This document shows positions 11,164 through 21,494 of a DNA stretch of 64,000 bases, one piece after another (position 1 is the stretch's first letter; each line of letters starts with the position of its first letter). A model generated the notes under the pieces. That model had not been told where the DNA came from. It saw only the letters and a program-made list of their open reading frames with translations, and ran no database searches. A program made the position numbers and the translations under genes. This DNA is from Lindgomyces ingoldianus (taxonomy: Eukaryota; Ascomycota; Dothideomycetes; Pleosporales; Lindgomycetaceae): the NCBI RefSeq assembly GCF_010093535.1, contig NW_022985190.1, positions 730,169 to 794,168 on the forward strand, read 5' to 3'.

Positions 11164-12684
11164 ATGGGAGGTCAAGGTTTCGAAGTTAGCTTCCAGCATA
11201 TGTTGGAGGCGCAGTCATGGACTCTATACGGTATTGGCATGTTTATCATTGCACTCCGGGCGTAAGTGGCACCGTGCAAATGCTGCAAACTTGAGAGAAG
11301 CGAGAGATTCTAACGTCTTAACTGCAGGTATGCTCGATGGTACAGAGTTCGAAGTTTCACCCTTCTAGCTCCAGATGACTGGATAATGGTGACAGTGGTG
11401 CCCGCGCTTTATACAGCGCTAGTGGTTTGTCTGAATGTCATTGTAACGGGTGGCGGAAGCAATTTATATCTTCCTGAGGAATTTGCTACATTTACAGAGG
11501 CTGATATTGAGGGGCGGATTAAGGGGTCAAAGATTGTCGTTGTTTCTGAGCAGGTGGGTATCCATGCCTCCTAGGGGAGGGAAATAATCAACTTTCTGGC
11601 TGACGTATGACGACAGGCAATGCTCAACGTCATTTGGGCGTTGAAATGCTGCATGCTTTTTATGTTTGCTCGAATGACTGTCGGCACAAAATACAGACCG
11701 TGGGTCACTTACTTGGCGATCTACGTCGGCATCGGATGGGTTGCTATCGAGGCGGCCTTCTTTACCTCTTGTCGCCCTTTTCGGGGATACTGGGGAATGC
11801 CACCCCCAGATCCGCAATGCACGACTCTACAGCATTATGCAATTGTCCAAGCAGTGTTCAATTTGAGCAGCGACGTCGGCATGCTTTTAATTCCGCTGCC
11901 AATAGTCGTCTCTCTTTCGCTTCCCCTGAAGCAGAAAATCGTGCTGGGTATCGTCTTTAGCATGGGTATCTTCGTCGTAAGCACTACATACCTTACCCTA
12001 TAGAATGGCCCCCTTTTGTTAACTCCTGGCTAGATCCTAGCAGCCATCCTAACAAAATTTTACAACCTCTCTGATGTCTACGATACATCGTACATGCTAT
12101 GGTATACCCGCGAAGCCTCGGTCGCCGTCTACGTCGCCAATCTCCCAGGTATCTGGCCGCTTCTCCGCGAACGCATCCACTTCCTCCGCAACGCATCATC
12201 CGCCAGTTCGGGCCTCCCAGAGTACCGCAACGGGCCGTCGAGGATAACGCTCGGGTCCCGTGCGCGCAAAACAAGCAGCAGCGTCAAGGTCACTGATATC
12301 GAGCTTGGGCGACGCAGTTTCAGTAAGAGTACGACTAAGAGCGTAACATCCCAGCATGCAAAATCGGGGTATGAGGAAGAGCCGGGGTTGAAGCACTTCG
12401 GCCGTGAGTTGAAGCAACTCGCGACAATGAGTCGCCGCAGTTTAGACTCTGATGAGCGTGTGTTGCGGGATGATGGGAGTACGAATGGTGGTGGAGGCGG
12501 CTGGGGCAAGGGTATGAATCTGGAGGTGCATATTGACAAGACGATTGTGGTGAATCGGGAGAGCTATGATGGCAGTGCGGGACACAATCTTGGGACTGAG
12601 CGGTTTGAGTCTTGGCAATATGAGGGGATGTCTGCGCCGAAGGTAAGGATTGAGGGCCCGGATGGACAGGTTGTGAGTAAATGA
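11164..12684 (+). CDS. Rhodopsin-domain (Pth11/SAT20-like) seven-TM integral membrane protein
   Basis: Four exons, 11164-11261, 11328-11553, 11617-11976 and 12034-12684, total 1,335 nt (444 residues). The introns are 66, 63 and 57 bp with GTAAGT, GTGGGT and GTAAGC donors. Seven hydrophobic segments are visible: WTLYGIGMFIIALRA; DDWIMVTVVPALYTALVVC; EQAMLNVIWALKCCMLFMF; WVTYLAIYVGIGWVAIEAA; AIVQAVFNLSSDVGMLLIPL; IVLGIVFSMGIFVVILAAIL; and YMLWYTREASVAVYVANLPG. The DDW before TM2 and the F..C.P..GYW after TM4 are typical of the fungal rhodopsin-domain family found in Pth11-like receptors. There is no N-terminal CFEM domain. The C-terminal tail of about 180 residues is polar and cytosolic. A sensing role is inferred from the family; no ligand is known. 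The start ATG is in the context GCCGCCATGG. Confidence 0.87.
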
Positions 12685-12833
12685 GGTGATGGTGTAGAGG
12701 CTTGTGGGTTTCTTAGAGCGGCAAACGCCTTTCCTCGGTTACACTTTGCGCTTTTTGCTTTACTTTCCTCGATCAATAGTAAGTTACATAGGCATGACAT
12801 GATATCCGGTGGTGCTGGGTTGGTTATATGAGC

Positions 12834-13115
12834 TCATAAAGATTTTAGGAGCGTGGTGTTACGGATTATATTGATTAATTTTATCCTCGTTCGAGAGATT
12901 CGTACACCAAGAGTAGAACTGGAGCTGTTGGACAGACTAAACCTGGGCCTGTAGTGTTCATCCGCTGCCTTGCAGGAGTGGAAACTGTTGATGAATTGGT
13001 TCACACAGTCACGGATTAGATTTACTAATATGCTAACTGTTACGATAAAAGTGAACTCTATTGCGACGTCGACCACGAAGCGAGCCCAGTCGAGGGAATA
13101 CAAATGCTCTGCCAT
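12834..13115 (-). CDS. Doubtful small ORF with one hydrophobic segment
   Basis: A minus-strand frame of 93 residues has one strongly hydrophobic stretch near the N-terminus (residues about 12-35). It lies in what should be the 3' region of the rhodopsin-domain gene and next to the start of the AT-rich block. No family is recognised. It could be chance, antisense to a 3' UTR, or a small membrane protein. Confidence 0.2.
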   Translation of the reverse strand: MAEHLYSLDWARFVVDVAIEFTFIVTVSILVNLIRDCVNQFINSFHSCKAADEHYRPRFSLSNSSSSTLGVRISRTRIKLINIIRNTTLLKSL

Positions 13116-13323
13116 TCAAGCCTATGTGCCACAGCTCTAATTCAATAAATCCTCATAGTAAACGCACTATTTCCCTCTTTCCCCACCCTTCTCACCATCA
13201 ACGTGGCCATCTGTACGTAACAGAGTAGTTTTTGAGGCTGTACAGTGTACTGTACTATTTAAGTAGATAAGAGAGGGTAACTAGCAGTACACTATAACAG
13301 GTAAATTCATAGGTTGTACTATA

Positions 13324-13576
13324 ACATACACCACAGAAAAGTTGCTTACACACCTAAGTTGCTTACTTTTACTAAGACCCTACTAAACTACTCTTCCTAC
13401 ACTAATGCATTCCTAACAACACTACTTAAACATGCTAAAAGAATATTAAATATAGCTTACACTTTTAAAGTAATATACTATAGTTATATATAAAGTTTTT
13501 AAAAAAATAATAATAAATAACTAATATACTAAATAACTTTTATAAGCTAATTTTATAGCTAACTTATAAAAGCTAA
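13324..13576 (+). mobile_element. Fot1/pogo-family end fragment
   Basis: The terminal sequence ACATACACCACAGAAAAGTT and the following 200 bp match the outer arm of the complete fold-back elements at 32,339 and 62,319, with C-to-T and G-to-A differences. It is preceded by TA, the family's target duplication. Only this one end is present: a second end of the same family begins directly after it. Confidence 0.65.
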
Positions 13577-13579
13577 GTA

Positions 13580-13690
13580 ATGTACTCTATAGACAAGTTA
13601 CTTACACACCTAAGTTACTTACTTTTACTAAGACTCTACTAAACTACTTTTTCTACACAAATGCATTTCTAATAACACTATTTATTATAA
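13580..13690 (+). mobile_element. Second Fot1/pogo-family end fragment, abutting the first
   Basis: After TA at 13578-13579 the family terminus starts again (ATGTACTCTATAGACAAGTT, then the conserved ACACACCTAAGTTACTTAC block) and continues about 110 bp before similarity ends. It probably inserted into the first fragment and was then truncated. Confidence 0.55.
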
Positions 13691-13849
13691 CTTTTATAGT
13701 AAGGCTTTATTCTAAGCCTTATCTAACTACTACTAGAACCTTTATGTTATAGTATTTTTTTTTATATTTAAGTATGTTGTTGTTTTTAAAGTTTATAGAG
13801 TTACTATTTTAAAAATTTATTTAAAGTAGTTTTTTTTATTTATCTAAAG

Positions 13850-14160
13850 TGTTAATGTTTCTATATTATGTAGTCTTCTATAATGTAGTCTTAGTTTTCT
13901 ACTCTTCTATAGTAAAGTAATTAACTGTTCTATTGTTAGGCTTTCTACTAGAAGTAGTAGAAAGCGCATTCTACTTAGTAGTTGCATTCTGTCTATAGTA
14001 TTTATTTGTGTAGTAGGGCTGTTCTACAGTATATACACTCTAGGCTTTTCTATGTAGTAGCCTATCTGTCTATTTTCTTAGTTTTCTTTCCTTAGGGTGT
14101 GCTTCCTGTAGGCTACTATCTAGCTTAGTGCTTTGTTAGCTAATAGCTTCTATAATACTT
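13850..14160 (-). pseudogene. Unidentified RIP-broken coding remnant
   Basis: Reading the minus strand leftward from 14,160 gives one coherent frame about 100 codons long, broken only by TAA/TAG at places where CAA, CAG or TGG would be expected. A readable part is SLQEAHPKERKLRK followed, after a stop, by TDRLLHRKA and then SVYTVEQPYYTNKYY. I do not recognise the family. The length and pattern of stops argue for a mutated transposon gene rather than random AT-rich sequence. Confidence 0.4.
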
Positions 14161-15434
14161 ATTTATACAAAGATACTATGTTATAAAGCATTTACTTCTA
14201 CTAGTTCTTACTGCTATTAGTTATTATTATGTTTATTATAAGTACTTACAGGTTTTTATTATCTGTATAGAGTGTTTCTTATACTAGTAAGTAGTTTCTT
14301 AGTAGTTTCTACTTCTATAAAGAATGCATTTACGTTTATTATTTTATGTTATTAATTCTTTTTAAAAGATAACTATTAATAGTAGTAAAGTACTTACTTT
14401 TTTTTACTTAGAAGTAAGACTTAAAATCTATGAAAAAGCTATTTAAGTTTTTAGTTTTAGTTTACTATATTTTTAAAAAAGTTTTATTAATTCTTTTTTA
14501 TTAGTATATAGTATTAGACTCTAGCTATTATAAAAATAGCTGTGTATAATTCTATATTATTTCCTACTAATGCTTAGTAATATAGGATGCTACAGTGTTG
14601 TAGTTTATGCTTACCTAAGCATATCTAGTAGGTTCTTTATAGAAATCTTCTAGCTATTTTTCTAGCTAAAGTTTTATATGTTTAGTTACTAAGAGAGAAT
14701 TATTTCTTTTTTTTAAGTATGCTTTTAATGTATTCTATAGTCTAGGCTATGATTTAGTAGCCTTTATAGACTACAGCTTATTGCAGCGCTTAGTATAAGT
14801 TATAGTTATTATAAACTTCTATCTTCTAATATTCTTTAAAGCATTATATAGATTTATAGTTTTCTTTACATCTTTAGTAAAGTTCTTAGTTAAGTTATTT
14901 TTATACTTTAAGCTTTTATTACTACTATAGTGTTTCTATTCTTCTTTTTTTTAAAGTTTAGGTAATTTTTTTAAAAATAACTTACTTTTTTATAATTTAA
15001 ATAAGCTTTTTTTAATATTACTTTTTTTAAAGTAAAGAGCTTTTATTTCTTATTTCTTTTTTATTAAAGGTGTTATTTCTTTTACTTTTTTTATAGCTTT
15101 AATTTTACTAAGGTTTATTAGCTTTTTTTTAAGTAAGTAAGTTTTTTATTTTATTTTAAAGTAAATATAGTTCTTTATCTGTCTGTACGTAAGTACAGCT
15201 GTGTCTGTACACGCGTACAGCTAAATTAGGTTGCCTAAAACGTTAGCTATCTAGCCTGTGCGTTAGGGCTATGTGTACTTAAGAGCCCTTTTTCTTTGTA
15301 TAAAAAAAAGTAGTAGTTAATAATAAAATTTTTTTTACCTACTTACTTCTTAGTACACCTTTTAGGTGTATGTTTATTTAATTAAACCTAAGTTAACTAA
15401 CACTAATTAGTTTATTAATAAACTATTTACTACA

Positions 15435-15776
15435 TGCGTAGCTACGCAGAGAATATTATCCTTAATAGACAGATTTATAAAGATTAATAAAACTGCTACT
15501 ATATAAAAAGCTTACTCCCACTGCGTGCGTAGCCACATAGAGAGGGTGTAAATAAGCCTTATACACGCCCCTAGATTAAATAATTACATAAAGACAAGAT
15601 TAGCAACCTGCTGCGTGTGTAGCTACATAGAAAAGGCTTACTACTAAGCCTTTATGCGCCCTAGAGCCTCTTATTAATACAGGCTATATAACTACTTGCC
15701 TACTGCGTGCGTAGCTATGCAGAGGAGATAATATAGGCTGCATAATTAGAAACCTACTGCGTGCGTAGCCACGCAG
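15435..15776 (+). repeat. Five dispersed copies of a CG-rich hairpin motif
   Basis: The motif CTGCGTGCGTAGCCACGCAG (7-bp arms CTGCGTG/CACGCAG around a 6-base loop) occurs intact at 15757-15776. Variants lie at 15435-15448 (a perfect palindrome TGCGTAGCTACGCA), 15521-15540, 15611-15630 and 15703-15722. Spacing is 54-92 bp, and each copy is followed by AGAGR or AGAAA. They lie just inside the left LTR of the small element. Confidence 0.75.
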
Positions 15777-15827
15777 AGGAGGCTCCTTATTAGCAGCCTG
15801 CCTTGCTAACACCCTCCCCCCCCTAAG

Positions 15828-16044
15828 AACAGCTATACAAACACACAACTAGCACCACCTACCCCCCCTAGACAACAGCTATACAAACGCAACTAGCCTC
15901 CCCCCCTCTTCTAACAGCTGTATAAACAAGCAACTAGCCCCCGCCCTCGAGCTAACCTGCTACTCCGCACAACAGCTTGCTCTTTAAGAGCTACTGTACA
16001 GTTAACTACTACTACCTAGACAACTGCTGTATAAACGCAACTAG
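15828..16044 (+). repeat. Four copies of an AACAGCTGTATAAACGCAACTAGC-type repeat in a C-rich tract
   Basis: Copies at about 15828-15852, 15874-15897, 15913-15938 and 16021-16044 share ACAGCT(G/A)TA(T/C)AAAC followed by CAACTAGC. They are separated by runs of C on the plus strand. This makes 15,810-16,140 a local GC island inside the AT block. Confidence 0.65.
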
Positions 16045-17166
16045 CACCTACCCCCCCTTCTTAATTAATTGCCTACATAAGAGGTAATAACTAACTAACA
16101 CCTTTTCTTCCTCCTCTACTCTACCCCCCTAGGGATTAATTGCCTGCATAGAAGGTAATTAACTTACACTTTTTCTAAGCTATAGTGTCTTTATACACTT
16201 TATATAAAAAGTTATTAGAGGTTATACATGTGTCTAAAATAATTTTATATAAAGAGGTAGATTTAGATCTTTTATATAATAAAATAAATATAGACTCTCT
16301 TTTACTAAAATAATAAGCTTTATATATAGTATATATCTTCTTAGACATGCATAAGCTGCTAAAAGAAAAGTATACACTATAAAAGTAAAATAACTTTAAA
16401 AGATAAATAACACATAATTTTAATAACTTTTTTTATATAGTTAGGCAAGAACTTTTTCTTACTCTAGCTAAGCATAGGCACTATCTTAAAAGTAAGTTGA
16501 ATTATACATAAGCTAAAAAGCTAAAAGATATTATAAATAAAAAAAGCACTAAAAGTTAGCTTTAAAAAAAAAAGTAAAAAAGTAAAAAAAAAAAAAAAAG
16601 TAGAATTAATACATAGATAAGTAAGTAACTTTATAAAAGTAAAAAGTTACTAGTGTTTATATATAAGTACAGCTATGTCTGTACACGCGTATAGCTAAAT
16701 TAGGTTACCTAAAATGTTAGCTATCTAGCCTATATGTTAGAAGCTATATGTACTTAAGAGCTCTTTTTCTTTGTATAAAAAGAGAGGGCAGTAGTTAATA
16801 ATAAGAAGATCTTTACCTACTCACCTCTTAGTACGCCTCTTAGGCGTACGTTCGTTTGATCGAACCTAGGTCAACCGACAGTATCTTTTATTTTCTCTCT
16901 TTTTCTTAAGTTCTCTTTTACAGAGATAGTTATTATATAAAGTTACTACTTTAATAAATTTAACTAGCTTTTTTAGCTCTTTTTTTTATAAAAGAATTTA
17001 TCTTTTACTAGGTTTTTAAGTTCTTTTAGTTAGTCTATTTATATTAAGCTTAGTATTCTCTAAATCTTACTGTGTATGCCTAAACTAAACCTTTTTCTTA
17101 TTAAAGATTATTTATTTTGTCTACTACTATATCTCTTTTATTAGCTAGACTATAAATTACTATAAG

Positions 17167-17446
17167 TGTTAAATAGGCTCTAACAGCTAGCTGCTTATAG
17201 TATAAGCACTTAAGTAGCAAGAGTAAGAGTAGTGTACAGTGTGCACAGCGTATAAGGTAGGTAAGGTAAGAGTAATATGTTTTTAGTTCTATTACTCTTA
17301 TCTTTTCTCTGTATAGAGGAAAAGAGAGATATTTAGATATTTACACATAAAGGTTTACATATAAGCATTATATAATATAAATATGTAATTTTACTTATGC
17401 ATAATTGCTTATATCTAGGCTGTAATGCTACTACTGTGTATAAACA
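17167..17446 (-). repeat. LTR of the copia-type element, left copy (3' LTR)
   Basis: 280 bp, starts TGTTAAATAGGC and ends TATAAACA; the partner is 31739-32018. Its inner end is more RIP-mutated than its outer end. Confidence 0.8.
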
Positions 17447-17888
17447 CTAGCAACTTTTTTTTTATCTAAAAAGTTGCTTTTTATACATGTTACTTCTTTT
17501 TTATTTATGTAAGTTTATTTAATTATGTTTTACTTTTACTTTACTTTATTTATTAAGACTTACTTTAGTAATGCTGTACATTAAAATAAGCTAGTTACAC
17601 TATGTAAATAGCTTTATAAATAGTGTAAAGTATTTTAAGCTATTATTATTTAGCCTTTATACACTTACTTTATAAGTAATTTAGTAGTATATAAACTATT
17701 TTATGTAAAGTTTTATACTAGAATAGTATAAAATCTTTATGTAGGCAGGTGTGTAAAAAGGTGTATATAATAAAGGTTTTTTTTTTTTTTACTTTTTTTT
17801 CTTTATCTTTTACTTTTTAAGCTTTACTATATAATTCTCTAGCTTTTTTTTTTTATATAGTGCTAACAGTAACAGATACTCCTGCCTG

Positions 17889-17930
17889 CACACACACACA
17901 CACACACACACATACACACACAGAGAGAGA
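17889..17930 (+). repeat. CA/GA microsatellite
   Basis: An uninterrupted run of about 12 CA units, a short TACACACACA variant and then AGAGAGAGA, lying near the 3' end of the copia-type element. The inverted words GCCTGCA and TGCAGGC lie just outside the run, about 80 bp apart. Confidence 0.85.
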
Positions 17931-20900
17931 TGTCTCTCTAGCCTTCCTTCTTTACCTCTAGTGCTGTTAGTGCAGGCGTCTTTAACATTCTTATATAGTC
18001 TAGCAGCCTAGAGCGCATTTATGTTACTTTTTTAACTAGTTTTACTACTAATTAGTAGTTTATTTAGTGTTTTAGTATAAATATATAGATCTTTTAGCTT
18101 TTTTACTTTCTTTTTATATAAAATGCTAATTATAAATAGGCTAAAAAGTAGCATATAGTAGCTTTACTATTTTATAATATTAATATTATCTTGCCTACTA
18201 GCACTAATCTATAGCTATAAGTAGTAAAGGTTATGTATTATAAAAAGTACTTTTATATAGTTTTAGTTTAAAGTTATAGTTAAGTCCTAGTAACTTTATA
18301 CACTTATTATTATAGTAGCACTACTAGTGCTTTTTATTATTAAGTATTATATATTAGCTAACTTCTAGGCTAATGCCTACACCTTATGTGTATAGCAGAG
18401 CTATAGTCTGCATTATAACTACTATATATAAGGGGTAGTAGCTTTTTCTTTTTTTATATACTAAATAAATAAACTGTTTTTTTTTTACATATTTTTCTTT
18501 TTTAATCTTATAATAAGAAAAATAAATGTGTATAATAAAAAAAAATAAAAAAGATAAGCTTTATATAAAAGTGTTATTAGTCTAGTTAGTCTAAAACATC
18601 TTTGCGCATAAAATCTAGCTAGTCTACAAATGCTTCTACCTAGACAAAGAAGCAGTTAGTTAAGACTAATAATTAAAAAGCCTAATTTAGTGTTTTTTTT
18701 ATATATGCATTTACTAAGTTATCTTTACTATTAATTTACTTTATTTTAGTAATTTCCCTTTTTTTATATAATTTATAAAGTAATATAATATTAATTATAA
18801 GTTACTTTTTACTAGTAGTGCTTAGCTTAACTAAGTAATTATATAAAAACTTTAAATTTATATAAATTACTACTAAAATTAGTAGTAGTTTAAGTGTTTA
18901 TATAATTTACTATAAAGTTATACTAAAAGTAATTATATTATTAAACTTTCTAACTATTTTATATAGTTTACTAGTAAATACACTTTTAGTTACTCTTTTA
19001 CACTTAGTAAAATTCTAGTGTATAATGTTACCTAGTATTTTAAAGTAGTTACTTTACTTTATATAGTCTTTATTACTTAATATAATTAAAAATTCTAGCT
19101 ATAAGCTAAGGTTTTTATTATTAGTAAATAATCTATTTATAAAAATAAATAGCTTTATATAATTAAGTTATAATAGTAGAAAAGTAAAACTACACTTACT
19201 ATTATCTATCTGCTATTAAATTTATGTATTAAGTGTGTTAATATTATTATGTAAAGGGTCTATAGTTTATGCAGTAATAAATAAGTTAAATGCTGCCTTT
19301 AGTTAACATATAGATATAATATATACTCCTCTTACATATTACTTAATATATTATTATGCAGCATCTTTATTCTTTAAGTTAATTATATAAAGGTAGCTTA
19401 CTTATCTCTTCTAAGTAAAAACTACTATGTTATGTGTAAGTTTAATCTTTTACTATTAAACTTAATAAGCTACTTTTTTACTAAAATAGTTTTACTTTTT
19501 ATATAAAACTTTACTTTTTATAGTTTTTTTTTTCTTTGTGTAAAATCTTTTATTATAATGCTTAAAGTATTATTTATTTATAAGCTAGTAATACTAAAAG
19601 TGTGCTCTTCTTTATTAGTAATTAAAAAGTAAAGGTTATATAAAAAGATATGTATACACAGCTTTTTTTAATAGTAGTTATAGTATGTTTTAAACTAATA
19701 CAGTCCTAATTTAGCAGCTTTATACAAGAGTTGTACAACCTAGAGTAGTATATTTAGTAGAAAGCTTTAGCGCATCTTCTTTAGTAGCTTTGTGTACAGT
19801 GTGCGCATAAGCTTATTTATTACTTAGATATATACTTATATAATATTATATAGTTTAAAATGCATTCTATATATAGCTTTTAAGCTTACTTTTATAGCTA
19901 AAAGTAGTCTTTAGCTTATTTTCTAAATAGTTAGTAACTAAGTAAAAATTTCTTTTTTTTTTATCTAAGTAGCTAGTAAACACTAGGCAGGATTTCTTAT
20001 ATAGTTAAGTTATTTTGCTTTTTACTTTTTATATAAAGTAAAGGTTAAAAATCTAACTTTTATGCTTTACTAAGTTATACACTATAACTTTAAAAGTGCT
20101 ATTAGTAATTAAAGTGTCTATCTTTATATAGTTTAATTTCTTAAATAGTTTTTTAAGTATAGTAATTACACTATCTATATAAAGCTTAATAAATAAGGCC
20201 TAATTATCCTTTTTTTTAGGTTAGAAATACCTAGTCTAGACTTTATGTAGGTTTCTTTTACTTTTTACTTCTTCTAGTATTTATATCTTCTTTTTGCACT
20301 AGTGCAGCATTGCTATTCTAAGGGGCTTAGTCTATAGTAGGCTTTAGTTTTACCTTTATAACATTTTTATAAAGCTGTTTTTTTTCCTTTTCTTTAAAAG
20401 ATTTTTTTATATAGGGATTAGTTTATCTAGGTTATTTATTATAAGTAGGTTATCTTTTTTTTATAGTATAGTTTAACCTGTGTACATTAGAGCTTTAGTA
20501 GGCTATTTTTTTTTAATAATAATATTTTTTTTTAATACTTTTAATTTTATATAGGCTAGTCTAGCCTTTTTTTTCTTTCTATGCTATAATCTTTAAGCTA
20601 AGAGGAAAGTTAAGAACTTTATATATTATAAAGCTATTATAAGTGTTAATTACATAATTAATATTTACTTTTACATAGTTTTTTTAAAGTATCTTTATTA
20701 CCTTTTATATAGCGCTTGCTTATGTAATAATGTCTAGTAATAGCAAAAAGTCTAAGTTAATTTTTAAGTATGCTCTAAAAACTAGCAGTGTAGGTACTAG
20801 ACTGTGCAGGCTAGCTGTGTTATTTAAAGCCTTAACTGCTATCTACAAGATAGCCTTATTATTTATATAGTTACCTAGCTTAGTCTTTAAGATGTTAAAC

Positions 20901-21121
20901 ACTTATTAAAAAAGTGTATGCACACACTTAACCTTTTTAACTGCCTAATGTGCTTTTATAGGCATCTGCCTATATATAGCTTCTATAATCTTTACATAAG
21001 CTTAAAAATCCTCTAAAGCAAAGTTTATACTAAGGTTATGCATAATATAGTCTAGGGGTTCTTAATAGGTGTTAATCTAGCATTTGCATAGTGCATCTTA
21101 GGTATCTTGTGTAGACATAGA

Positions 21122-21494
21122 TGTAACGACCGGCTATCCAGGTGTTTCCTAGGCTGTCGTAGACTGGCCTAGACTGCACTAGGCAGTCCCGGACGACTCC
21201 CGAACTCTGCTGTTAACCCCGCACTTCCTAGACAATGCCTACCTCGCCTAAAAAGCCGGGCATCCTAGACAGGTAATTCTTTAAACTGGACCTACAGCAT
21301 ACTAGATCTGTCCCTACCAGCGCTGCTGTGCCTAGCTCTCTAGAGAAGTATATAGCTAGTTGTAGAAGCCCTCTTTAAATAGCAAAGGATTACCTTAGGA
21401 ATTAAGCAGGTATTAATTATACTTCTATGTTATAGTTACACCTTTATTAGTTAATACACCTTTTAATTGCAAAGTGTATACTCTGTTTTTTATA
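21122..21494 (+). repeat. 5' LTR of the 21,122-28,809 element
   Basis: 373 bp, TGTAACGACCGG..TTTTTTATA. The outer (left) two thirds keep CG, CCA and TGG words; the inner end is heavily mutated. Confidence 0.88.

Larger units (their letters stand above)
15180..16880. mobile_element. Small non-autonomous LTR element with internal hairpin repeats
   Basis: Direct repeats at 15180-15402 and 16654-16880 (about 225 bp) start with TG and end with ACA. They are followed or preceded by TATC, a 4-bp match that fits a target duplication (the fifth base differs, T versus G). The 1.25-kb interior codes for nothing recognisable and contains two sets of short repeats, listed separately. The outer halves of both LTRs keep CG and TGA/TCA words, while the inner halves are RIP-mutated. 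The orientation cannot be fixed. Confidence 0.72.

Noticed and set aside
15435..15776. CRISPR array suggested by regularly spaced palindromic repeats
   Set aside because: Copies diverge, spacing is irregular (54-92 bp), and the array sits inside an LTR element in a fungal genome. It is a transposon repeat.
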